A DNA stretch of 64,000 nt from Chryseosolibacter sp964393795 (lineage in GTDB: Bacteria; Bacteroidota; Bacteroidia; Cytophagales; Cyclobacteriaceae): the NCBI GenBank assembly GCA_964393795.1, contig CAYMWA010000003.1:18274-82273 (forward strand), written 5' to 3'. This document shows, piece by piece, positions 34,250-42,516 of this stretch (its first letter is position 1; each line of letters opens with the position of its first letter). Position numbers and translations under genes: made by a program. The notes under the pieces are model-generated. The model saw nothing but the letters and a program-made list of their open reading frames with translations, did not search any database and had not been told where the DNA came from.

Positions 34250-36028
34250 ATGACATTCAGATACCCGGCGATAGCCCTGGTCCTGATCATTTTTTCCTGC
34301 ACACGCGCTCCTCAATCCGGAAGGACGGCAACGGTTTCCGGGGTGATGGACGACGTGATTTCGCGTCTGTACAAACAGGTACCACCGGAACGGTACGACA
34401 GCATTGACGACGCCTTCATGCTCAACTTCCTGACGGACGAAGAGAAGAGGGTGCTCGCCACCCGTTACCAGTATTTCACCGTCAACGTACCTGTGGTGGT
34501 GTCGATCATGCGCCACAAAGAACAGGCAACTGTTCCCTTCTGGCTGGAGCCCGTAGGCTTTGTAAAAACCAGCCAGACAGTAACCAGCCAGTCTTACGAA
34601 TACGAGGTATGGCAAAAGAAGTTCGACGCCGGAAAGGTGGAGTTGGGCATCAACGGTTTCGACAAACACCGTCCCGTTTACTTTGTCTCGGTGGGGCCCC
34701 AGGACGCCGACGATGACTTGCAGATCACCGATGTCTATCCTGCACAGTACGAGATCATGACGATGGCACCGGGTGCGTTTACTTATCATGATTGGTCAGA
34801 TCTTTTACTTGTTGATGTTCCGCCCGCACTCAACGGGCAAAAGCTCTTCACCACTGTTCGCGGCAGGGCACGCGAGGCGCACGTGGTCAACGCTTTTCGC
34901 AAAACGCCCTATCCTGCCTCCGGAAAGCCCGACCAACTCATGCTGACGTGGAGCGACACGCCGCAAACGACTATTGATATCCAGTGGCGAACGGATTCGG
35001 CTACCACTACCGGTGCAGTCAAATTTTGGCCGGCCGGCGAGACGGCGACTGATACCGCAACCGTTGAAGCTTCCGCCTACCTGATGCAAGACCGTATGCT
35101 GATGAATGACCGCTACATCCACCGCTTTACTGCAAACCTTGCGAATCTTCGGCCCGGCACACAATATTTCTATCAGGCCGGGTCTCCGGAAAGCGGTATG
35201 TGGTCGGATGTTCGCACTTTTACAACTGAAGACGACAAGGCCAACGGCTTTTCTTTTATCTGGTTCGGAGACACACATTGTTTCCCCGACTCTGGCAAGT
35301 TGGTCAACCTCGCATCGCGCCACAACGATGCAGCATTCTATACCATTTCAGGAGACCTGGTCAGTACCGGATTGTATCGCGATGACTGGGACAGGTTTTT
35401 CGGATACGCTGGAAAAGCTTTTTCACAAAAGCCTTTAATGCCGGTTCCCGGAAACCACGATCGGCAGGATGGCCTTGGCGCAAAGATGTACTACGACTTG
35501 TTCAGTCTCCCGAAGAATGGCCCCGAAGGCGTAGACAAAGAATCAACATATGCGTTCGAATATGGCGATGCCTTGTTTCTGATGATCGACGCCACATCGG
35601 ATGTCGACGCCCACACGCCCTGGATCGAAGAAAAACTGAAACAGTCGAAGGCGCTTTGGAAATTTGCCATGTTTCACTTCCCTCCTTATAATTATGAGGA
35701 ACCCTATCCTGAGTTGCAGGAGGCATGGGTGCCGCTGTTTGATCGCTATCACGTTGACCTGGTGATGGGAGGACACGTTCATTATTATATGCGCTCGCGA
35801 CCCATGAACGCCGGTAAAGTGGTCGACGCTTATGATAAGGGCACCGTGTACACCATTTCAATCAGTATACCCGCACGTCACGACAACATGACGGAAGAGC
35901 CTTATGCCGTTACACAATTCCCGGTCGGCTATTATTACCAGCATTTGAAAATCGATGGAAAGAAGTTGTACTACACCAGCTATGACCAGAACGGAAAGGA
36001 ACGCGATGCGTTTGTGATTGCGAAATAG
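34250..36028 (+). CDS. Purple-acid-phosphatase-like metallophosphoesterase, lipoprotein
   Basis: A 592-residue protein with a lipoprotein signal (LIIFSC, Cys17), a unique N-terminal region, a fibronectin-like domain (about residues 220-330, with LTWSDTPQTTIDIQWRT) and a calcineurin-like phosphoesterase domain with all metal motifs: GDTH, GDLV, GNHDRQ, FHFPP and GGHVHYY. It should remove phosphate from an extracellular or periplasmic ester. I chose Met at 34250 over 34142 or 34208 since it starts the signal peptide. It shares the domain plan with the protein at 47671-49056. Confidence 0.85.
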   Translation: MTFRYPAIALVLIIFSCTRAPQSGRTATVSGVMDDVISRLYKQVPPERYDSIDDAFMLNFLTDEEKRVLATRYQYFTVNVPVVVSIMRHKEQATVPFWLEPVGFVKTSQTVTSQSYEYEVWQKKFDAGKVELGINGFDKHRPVYFVSVGPQDADDDLQITDVYPAQYEIMTMAPGAFTYHDWSDLLLVDVPPALNGQKLFTTVRGRAREAHVVNAFRKTPYPASGKPDQLMLTWSDTPQTTIDIQWRTDSATTTGAVKFWPAGETATDTATVEASAYLMQDRMLMNDRYIHRFTANLANLRPGTQYFYQAGSPESGMWSDVRTFTTEDDKANGFSFIWFGDTHCFPDSGKLVNLASRHNDAAFYTISGDLVSTGLYRDDWDRFFGYAGKAFSQKPLMPVPGNHDRQDGLGAKMYYDLFSLPKNGPEGVDKESTYAFEYGDALFLMIDATSDVDAHTPWIEEKLKQSKALWKFAMFHFPPYNYEEPYPELQEAWVPLFDRYHVDLVMGGHVHYYMRSRPMNAGKVVDAYDKGTVYTISISIPARHDNMTEEPYAVTQFPVGYYYQHLKIDGKKLYYTSYDQNGKERDAFVIAK

Positions 36029-36086
36029 TACGATGGTTATTGTAAGCCGTGATGTAAGTGACGTATGGATCCTTGCGCACGCACAT

Positions 36087-36114
36087 GCGCAAACAAAGGA
36101 ATAATAAACGTAAT
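36087..36114. promoter_or_regulatory. 21-bp-phased repeat GCGCAAA-N14-ACGTAAT
   Basis: GCGCAAA (36087-36093) and ACGTAAT (36108-36114) start 21 bp apart, 59 bp before the lipoprotein gene at 36173. It contains the same two motifs as the site at 34081 in the other order. Confidence 0.6.
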
Positions 36115-36172
36115 TCGTAACCTTCCGTCTCGTGAAAATTGAATATCCTTGTTGTTGTCTTAAACACTGGAT

Positions 36173-38407
36173 ATGTTTCGCGAATCATTTGCACCCTGGA
36201 AGCGCTTTTCTCAGCGCGCATTTTTCGTAGTATTGATCGTATGGTTGGCCTCCTGCGCCGGATCGGACGACCGGAGCCATCAGCCCGTTCACAAAGACGT
36301 GGCGTTCGTACAAGATGTCAGCAAGAAATATCGACTGGAGGACGATGTTGTGTTGAAACGCGTCTATGCTGACCGCAATGGGGTGATCCAGATTTCCACC
36401 TCTCAAAATTTGTACCGGCCGCACGCGGGGGAGTTTTTGTATCCGGGTACACTTGTGAAGGACCGGTATTATCGTCCGATCGCTGATAAGAAGATATCAA
36501 ATCTTACCTTGTATCGGGATCATATTGTGTACGTCGATGACAAGGCAGTGCTCAGCAATGCGTGGGCCGGGAACCTTTACGTGAAGCATACGCTGCCGAA
36601 AGCTTCTCTGCTGGCAGGTGGCGAGGATTTTGATTTCCTGATCTCCGATGGCAAAGCCCTTCAATACCTGAAGGATTCATCCGTCGTATGGACGGGGCAA
36701 CATCCTGCATCCGTAGAGGATATCGTCTATGACCCTGCTAACAAGCGCTTTCTGGTCTTAAGTGAGGGCACGATCAGCACTTTTGCCCCTGCTGAGGGAT
36801 CGCTCAACCAGGTGTTGGAAGGCGCCGGCCTGACGTGCTTCGCGCTCACTGGAACTAGCGAGGTGGTCGTCGGAACGACGGACGGTTACTTTATTGCAGA
36901 CCGATCGACTTTTGAGCGCAAGGGTGACGTCCAGCGAAAGCTGCCCTGGACCGAATTGACAACCGTGCAGGAAATCGATGGTAAACTTTGGTTCGGTTCT
37001 ACGCGCGGCGCCTTCATGTTGAAGGATGACGGAAAATTCAATTACTACGCGTCTCGTCGTTGGATACCTTCGGACGCGGTAATTGATATTGAGAAGGGGC
37101 CGGAGAATTCCGTCCTTATCCTTACCGACAAAGGTCTTGGGCAGATCTGCTATGAAAAAATGACGTTGCAAGCCAAAGCGGACTTTTTTGAAAAGCAGGT
37201 GCGCAACCGTCATATTCGCCACGGCTTTAATGCCACCCTTGGGTACATGACCGACGGTAATGTCGACACCGGCTCGCTCGAAGATTCCGATAATGATGGC
37301 TTATGGACCACCATGTACATGGGCGCGGAACTTTTCCGGTACAAGGTAACCCAGTCACCGGAGGCGCTTCAAAATCTGCGTGAAGCGATGGAGGCGATGG
37401 AACGACTCTACACAATCAATGGAATCCAGGGATTTCCGTCGCGTTCTTTTGAAAGACGCGGCTACAAATACGACTCGAAACCGTGGCGGCGCGCCGAACA
37501 TCCCGAATGGGATTGGAAGTCAACCACGAGCAGCGACGAGGCTATCGGCCATATGTTCATTTTTGGTGCGATGGCAGAATTGCTTGACGGTGAATTGAAG
37601 GACCGCGCCATCGTAATGATGGATTCGCTGATGCAGCATATCATCGACAACGACATGTACCTTGTCGATTGGGATGGCAAGCCGACTACCTGGGGTCGGT
37701 GGCATCCCGACTACGTCAACGCGCGCCCGATCATGGTGGGTGACCGCAAGATCAACGCGTCGAATATCGTCGCCATGCTGCAAACGGCGTATCACTTCAC
37801 AAAGAAAGAAGTGTATAAAGACAAGGCGTTTGAGTTGATGACGCAGTACGGCTACTATGAAAACCTGATGCGCCCGATGGCGGAAATTGGAATGGCGCCC
37901 GACAGTGCCGACGACTGGAGCAAAATGCTGTCAGAGTCGTGGAACCACTCGGATGACGAAATGTATTTCCTCGGGTACTGGGGACTCTATCGATACGCTT
38001 TCAACGATACGTTGAAAACGAACTTCAGGGACGCCATCATTGATCATTGGGAAATCGAGCGCCCGGAAAAAGAAGCGGCATGGAATATTTTTACCGCCAT
38101 CACCGGTACCAGCGACTTCGATCTCGAGGAAGCGATATGGTATCTACAAGAGTATCCGCTCGATTTGGTACACTGGACAGTGAAGAACAGTCACCGCAAA
38201 GACATCGAAAAGATCGAACCCAACTTTCGCAGACAAACGATTACTGAAGTGCTCCCACCTGACGAACTGCCGATCAACCGACACAACGCTAACCGTTTTC
38301 AGCTTGACGGCGGCGATGGCGGTACTTCGGAATACAGTGCGGGCGACATTTGGTTGTTGCCCTACTGGATGGGAAGGTATCTTGGCGTGATCTCGGCTGC
38401 GCAGTAG
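36173..38407 (+). CDS. Large lipoprotein: propeller-like N-half, helical C-half
   Basis: A 744-residue protein with a signal sequence ending at about Cys28 (VWLASC). Residues 60-330 contain repeated short beta motifs with Gly/Asp turns, like a beta propeller. Residues 350-740 are helical with many Trp and Tyr, compatible with an (alpha/alpha)6 barrel as in glycan hydrolases and lyases. I do not recognise a specific family. Lying between the phosphatase and the GH20 hexosaminidase it is probably an outer-surface glycan-processing enzyme. Confidence 0.75.
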   Translation: MFRESFAPWKRFSQRAFFVVLIVWLASCAGSDDRSHQPVHKDVAFVQDVSKKYRLEDDVVLKRVYADRNGVIQISTSQNLYRPHAGEFLYPGTLVKDRYYRPIADKKISNLTLYRDHIVYVDDKAVLSNAWAGNLYVKHTLPKASLLAGGEDFDFLISDGKALQYLKDSSVVWTGQHPASVEDIVYDPANKRFLVLSEGTISTFAPAEGSLNQVLEGAGLTCFALTGTSEVVVGTTDGYFIADRSTFERKGDVQRKLPWTELTTVQEIDGKLWFGSTRGAFMLKDDGKFNYYASRRWIPSDAVIDIEKGPENSVLILTDKGLGQICYEKMTLQAKADFFEKQVRNRHIRHGFNATLGYMTDGNVDTGSLEDSDNDGLWTTMYMGAELFRYKVTQSPEALQNLREAMEAMERLYTINGIQGFPSRSFERRGYKYDSKPWRRAEHPEWDWKSTTSSDEAIGHMFIFGAMAELLDGELKDRAIVMMDSLMQHIIDNDMYLVDWDGKPTTWGRWHPDYVNARPIMVGDRKINASNIVAMLQTAYHFTKKEVYKDKAFELMTQYGYYENLMRPMAEIGMAPDSADDWSKMLSESWNHSDDEMYFLGYWGLYRYAFNDTLKTNFRDAIIDHWEIERPEKEAAWNIFTAITGTSDFDLEEAIWYLQEYPLDLVHWTVKNSHRKDIEKIEPNFRRQTITEVLPPDELPINRHNANRFQLDGGDGGTSEYSAGDIWLLPYWMGRYLGVISAAQ

Positions 38408-38415
38408 GATGGGTG

Positions 38416-38468
38416 CTTCGGCAAGCAACCGAAGCGCACCGGTCCCTGAGCTTGCCGAAGGGCCGGTG
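38416..38468. repeat. REP-like palindromic element
   Basis: CTTCGGCAAGC (38416-38426) and GCTTGCCGAAG (38450-38460) are a perfect 11-bp inverted repeat. A competing stem CACCGG/CCGGTG (38437-38442 and 38463-38468) is also possible. The core CCCTGAGCTTGCCGAAGGG is like REP elements found in many bacteria and like the core of the composite elements here. Confidence 0.7.
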
Positions 38469-38544
38469 TCGGCGGCACACGGCGCTGTGACAGCATCGGC
38501 GCCGGGAACGCGCTCACAATACTTCAATACTTGACCGACAAAAT

Positions 38545-41208
38545 ATGATCAACGCAAATAGACCGTCATGCACGCGTGGCAACGCTTCACTTGTTGCTCA
38601 CCCGCTTCTTCTGTGTCTCCTGCTGACCATTTCCCTGGCGGCTTGCACTTCCACTCATAATAAGGAGGAGCGCGGGGCCACCGACATCGCTGTTCGCTGG
38701 GAGCTTATTTCGAACTTTACTGACACGCCAGACGTATTCGAGGCGCGCTTTACGCTTGTCAACAACGACGCCTTTACACTCAACGACAGGAACTGGGCGT
38801 TGTTTTTCAATATGGCCCCGCGGCCGATCCTGGAGAACCGTACGCCGCAGCCGGCGACGGTACAGCACATCAACGGCGACTGGTACAAGCTGGTGCCGGC
38901 AAAGGACTTTCTGCTTGCGAACGGCGACTCAGTTGTGATCAACTACACTGGTACGGAAGGTGTCATCAAGGAGACGGATCGTCCGTTGGGATTATACTTT
39001 GTCTTTTACGATAACGCAGGCCACGAAGAGCGCATCGCGGAGGTCACCGATTTCAGCTTTGTTCCTTTTACGCGCGCCGATCAGATCAACCGCAATGCCG
39101 AGGATGAAGAGCCGATACCGACGGCCGCCTGGATGTACCACGATAACGAAGCGCTGAAATTGCTGCCGAATACGAGCCTGCATCGGGTCATCCCGTCACC
39201 TGTTCGTATCGAAGATGAAAGCGGATCTTTCGAGGTCACTGAAGAAGTCGTGATCGTGTATGAGCCGGCACTTGAAAACGAGGCGGATTACCTGGCAGAC
39301 AAGCTGGAGAAAGTAATAGGAAAGCCTTTAAGGAAAGTGACGCAACATCCAAATGCGGGGAAGGCCATTGTGCTTCGCGTGGGTGAAGTGCAGGTCAACG
39401 GAAAGAACAAAGAAGCCTACCAACTGCGGATGTCGCCTTCGGAAATCACAATTACCGGAAGCGACGCAGCAGGCGTGTTCTATGGCATTCAATCATTGCG
39501 TGCGCTTATTCCACTCTCGGCGTATCAACAATCCGGAGACTTTGCACTGCCTGCTGTCGCGATAGACGATGCGCCCCGGTTTGGTTACCGGGGACTGCAT
39601 ATGGATGTTAGTCGCAATTTTCAAACGAAGGAAACCATATTGCGTACGCTTGACCTGATTTCGTTTTACAAGATTAATCGCTTTCTTCTCTATACAACCG
39701 AAGATGAAGGGTGGCGATTGGAAATTCCCGGTTTACCGGAATTGACATCCGTAGGGGGGCAGCGCCAGCATACTTCAGGCAAGGAGGCGCCGGCGTTGCA
39801 CCCCGCATACGGATCCGGTCCTTATGCCGGAGGTGAAAACAATCACGGAACGGGCTATTACACACGCGCGGACTTTGTCGAGATATTGAAGTACGCAAAG
39901 GCAAGGCACATCAAGGTGATTCCCGAGTTAAATTTCCCGGGCCATGCGCGTGCAGCCATCAAAGCGATGGAGGCCCGCTACCAACGATTGATGAAGGAGG
40001 GCAGGGAAGAGGAAGCGAATGAATACCGCCTGATTGACCCTGAAGACAAGTCGGAATACTTGTCGGCGCAAGCGTATACCGATAACGTTGTGAGTGTGGC
40101 ACGCGAGTCGACCTATCGGTTCTATGAAAAAGTTGTGGACGAAATTGCGAAGATGTATAGTGAAGCGGGACTCGTACTCGACGAATTCCATGCCGGTGGT
40201 GATGAGGTGCCGGAAGGGGCGTGGACAAAATCGCCCATGGCAGCGGAATTGATGGCATCGCATCCTGAAATCAAAGATCCCAGAAACCTGCAGGCCTACT
40301 TTTTCCGTGAACTGCTGAAGCGGTTAAAGAAGCGCCAGCTCAGGGTAGACGGTTGGGAAGAAGTGGCGTTGCTCAAGAACGAACAGGGCGGATACGATCC
40401 AAATCCTGAGTTTGCCGGAGGTGATGTTGTCCCGTTCATTTGGAACAACCTCTTCGATTATCCCGACCTGGGCTATCGCCTTGCCAATGCCGGGTATCCG
40501 GTCGTGCTCTGTAATGTTTCCAACTTCTACTTCGACCTTGCTTACTCAAAGGATCCACAGGAGCCGGGCCTGTATTGGGCCGGGTTCGTCAACACGCGTG
40601 ACGCCTGGTTATTCGCACCGTTCGATATGTATAAGACGACATTGCAGACATCCATGGGGCGTTCGATCGACATCGACAGTGAACACGCCAATCGTGAGCG
40701 GTTAAAGCCGGAGTCGCGCAAGAACATTCTCGGCCTGCAGGCGCAACTCTGGAGTGAGACAATCAAGGGGCGCGAGATGATCGAGTACTACATGCTGCCG
40801 AAACTTTTCGGGTTTGCCGAAAGTGCATGGGCGGCGCCGCGGGTGTGGGAGACAATTGAAGACCGCAAACGTCGTGAAGCCGAGATGGCCAGGACCTGGA
40901 ACATATTTGCGAATAGTCTGGGACAAAAAGAACTGCCACGGTTAGGCTATCTGAATGGCGGCTATAACTACCGTGTTCCCCCGCCTGGCGCCATCATCGA
41001 ATCAGGTTATCTTCATGCGAATACGGCGTTCCCTGGACTGACCATTCGCTATACCACCGACGGTTCCATTCCCGATGCCAACTCGAGTTTGTACGAGGGT
41101 CCGGTGAAAGTATCGGGACCAGTAAGGCTCAGCGCATTCGACAGTGCCGGTAAGGCCAGTCGCGTAATCGAAACGACATCGTCGCAGCAACCGCGTGAGC
41201 GACTTTGA
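38545..41208 (+). CDS. Beta-N-acetylhexosaminidase, GH20
   Basis: An 887-residue lipoprotein (Cys34 in LAAC). Domains in order: CHB_HEX-like carbohydrate-binding domain (about 45-180), GH20b (about 215-345), catalytic GH20 barrel (about 350-760) and a C-terminal chitobiase-like domain (about 800-880). The catalytic Asp-Glu pair is D553-E554 in HAGGDEVPEG. It releases terminal GlcNAc or GalNAc from glycans at the cell surface or in the periplasm. Follows a REP-like element and precedes the ROK kinase. Confidence 0.92.
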   Translation: MINANRPSCTRGNASLVAHPLLLCLLLTISLAACTSTHNKEERGATDIAVRWELISNFTDTPDVFEARFTLVNNDAFTLNDRNWALFFNMAPRPILENRTPQPATVQHINGDWYKLVPAKDFLLANGDSVVINYTGTEGVIKETDRPLGLYFVFYDNAGHEERIAEVTDFSFVPFTRADQINRNAEDEEPIPTAAWMYHDNEALKLLPNTSLHRVIPSPVRIEDESGSFEVTEEVVIVYEPALENEADYLADKLEKVIGKPLRKVTQHPNAGKAIVLRVGEVQVNGKNKEAYQLRMSPSEITITGSDAAGVFYGIQSLRALIPLSAYQQSGDFALPAVAIDDAPRFGYRGLHMDVSRNFQTKETILRTLDLISFYKINRFLLYTTEDEGWRLEIPGLPELTSVGGQRQHTSGKEAPALHPAYGSGPYAGGENNHGTGYYTRADFVEILKYAKARHIKVIPELNFPGHARAAIKAMEARYQRLMKEGREEEANEYRLIDPEDKSEYLSAQAYTDNVVSVARESTYRFYEKVVDEIAKMYSEAGLVLDEFHAGGDEVPEGAWTKSPMAAELMASHPEIKDPRNLQAYFFRELLKRLKKRQLRVDGWEEVALLKNEQGGYDPNPEFAGGDVVPFIWNNLFDYPDLGYRLANAGYPVVLCNVSNFYFDLAYSKDPQEPGLYWAGFVNTRDAWLFAPFDMYKTTLQTSMGRSIDIDSEHANRERLKPESRKNILGLQAQLWSETIKGREMIEYYMLPKLFGFAESAWAAPRVWETIEDRKRREAEMARTWNIFANSLGQKELPRLGYLNGGYNYRVPPPGAIIESGYLHANTAFPGLTIRYTTDGSIPDANSSLYEGPVKVSGPVRLSAFDSAGKASRVIETTSSQQPRERL

Positions 41209-41224
41209 TGTGTCCTGTAGCTTT

Positions 41225-41252
41225 GCGCAAAATGAAGCATTTTTAACGCAAA
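41225..41252. promoter_or_regulatory. 21-bp-phased repeat GCGCAAA-N14-ACGCAAA
   Basis: GCGCAAA (41225-41231, inside the palindrome TTTGCGCAAA) and ACGCAAA (41246-41252) start 21 bp apart. They are followed by TAACTTTA (41281-41288), which fits the Bacteroidota -7 element, so the second motif abuts the probable -33 region. Confidence 0.65.
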
Positions 41253-41327
41253 GTTTTACCGCTCTGGAAAAAAGGATACATAACTTTAATACTAAGGAGA
41301 TGACAAAACCCTTTAACGTTTATACAC

Positions 41328-42197
41328 ATGGTAATAGGTGTTGACCTGGGTGGCACAAAAGTGCGGGCAGGTGTTGCGGCTGATGGCGAGATCAGAAATC
41401 AGAAGCAGCAACTTTTTAAGAGTTATGGCACAAGGGAAGAAACCCTGGGGCAGTTGATTGCGCTGATCAGGTCGTTGATGGATAAGGGCGTTACCGGGAT
41501 CGGCCTTGGCGTTCCTTCCGTGATAGACATAGAGAAGGGCATCGTCTATAACGTGGTCAATATTCCCTCATGGGATCGCGTTCCTCTCAAGGACATTCTG
41601 GAAGATGAATTTGCGGTTCCCGTTGAGGTCAATAATGATGTCAACTGTTTTGTTCTTGGCGAGCATCGGTTCGGCCGGGTACAGGGTCTGCGCAACGTAG
41701 TTGGTATTACCTCTGGTACGGGACTGGGGTCTGGGATTATCATCAACGGTGAGCTTTACCACGGAACCAATTGCGGTGCCGGCGAGATCGGGCTGCTGAG
41801 TTATGGCGAACACGACATAGAGTACTATGCGAGTGGCAATTTTTTCGAGGCAAGGTACAAAGTGTCTGCTATTGTCGCTCACGACCTGGCCGTCTCAGGA
41901 GATCAAAAGGCGCTCGGATGGTGGGATGAGTTCGGCGGGCACATGGGCCAGGCAATCAAGACCGTCGTGTATTCGTATGATCCCGAAGCCATTGTAATCG
42001 GCGGCTCACTTTCAAAAGCCTACCGTTTCTTTGAGCAAGCGATGCACGCGTCTTTGAAGAACTTTACATTTCCCGAATCGATCAAACGCTTGAGGATATT
42101 TCAGTCTGTCAATGAAGACGTCACCCTGTTGGGGGCAGCTGCTTTGATTGACGCGAAGAAGTCTGCCTCTTTAATGACGGAGCGGGAGAGCAGGTAG
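41328..42197 (+). CDS. ROK family sugar kinase
   Basis: A 289-residue ROK kinase: the ATP-binding DLGGTKVRAG is at residues 5-14, ASP-like catalytic segment VEVNNDVNC (about 102-110) and the second phosphate motif TSGTGLGSGIIING (about 128-141). The zinc-binding Cys cluster seen in many ROK repressors is absent, so this is a kinase and not a regulator. Likely substrates are GlcNAc, ManNAc or glucose; its position after the hexosaminidase favours an amino sugar. Confidence 0.87.
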   Translation: MVIGVDLGGTKVRAGVAADGEIRNQKQQLFKSYGTREETLGQLIALIRSLMDKGVTGIGLGVPSVIDIEKGIVYNVVNIPSWDRVPLKDILEDEFAVPVEVNNDVNCFVLGEHRFGRVQGLRNVVGITSGTGLGSGIIINGELYHGTNCGAGEIGLLSYGEHDIEYYASGNFFEARYKVSAIVAHDLAVSGDQKALGWWDEFGGHMGQAIKTVVYSYDPEAIVIGGSLSKAYRFFEQAMHASLKNFTFPESIKRLRIFQSVNEDVTLLGAAALIDAKKSASLMTERESR

Positions 42198-42516
42198 GCA
42201 GCGTGCGACTGAATTCAAGCGGCAGTGTGCGAGCAGGAAAATGCGAAATTTCATTTACGCAAACGTTGTATTTATAGACGCAAAAAGCGCAGGCCGCCGA
42301 CGCAATTTTGCATAATTTTCATATTATAACCGTTCCGGTCACGGTTGGCAAACGCGGTGCGGCCGATTTGTTCACATAGCGGTGACGCAGTAGAAACATT
42401 GACTTGTTTTCTTAGCATCATCGAAGCTGGAACGACCAGAACTTGGAAGTATGACAGTAAGTACGAAGGTTAAAACAAATGATGAACCACAAAATGCTAA
42501 TTAAAACAAATAACCT
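42198..42516. other. Leader region of the SusC gene
   Basis: About 320 bp without an open frame. It contains three phased RCGCAA motifs (42257-42306), a further ACGCAG at 42385 and AT-rich DNA near 42310-42330 that may hold the promoter. The last 60 bp before the start are A-rich, as is common for SusC genes. Confidence 0.55.
42257..42306. promoter_or_regulatory. Three phased repeats: ACGCAAA, ACGCAAA, ACGCAAT
   Basis: ACGCAAA at 42257-42263 and 42278-42284 are 21 bp apart; a third copy ACGCAAT at 42300-42306 is 22 bp further. All three lie on one face of the helix. They sit about 210 bp before the SusC start. Confidence 0.65.

Noticed and set aside
33989..34789. N-terminal extension of the OMP-decarboxylase-fold gene
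   Set aside because: The extra frame is antisense to the phosphatase gene and has no relation to the family; the barrel begins at 33988.
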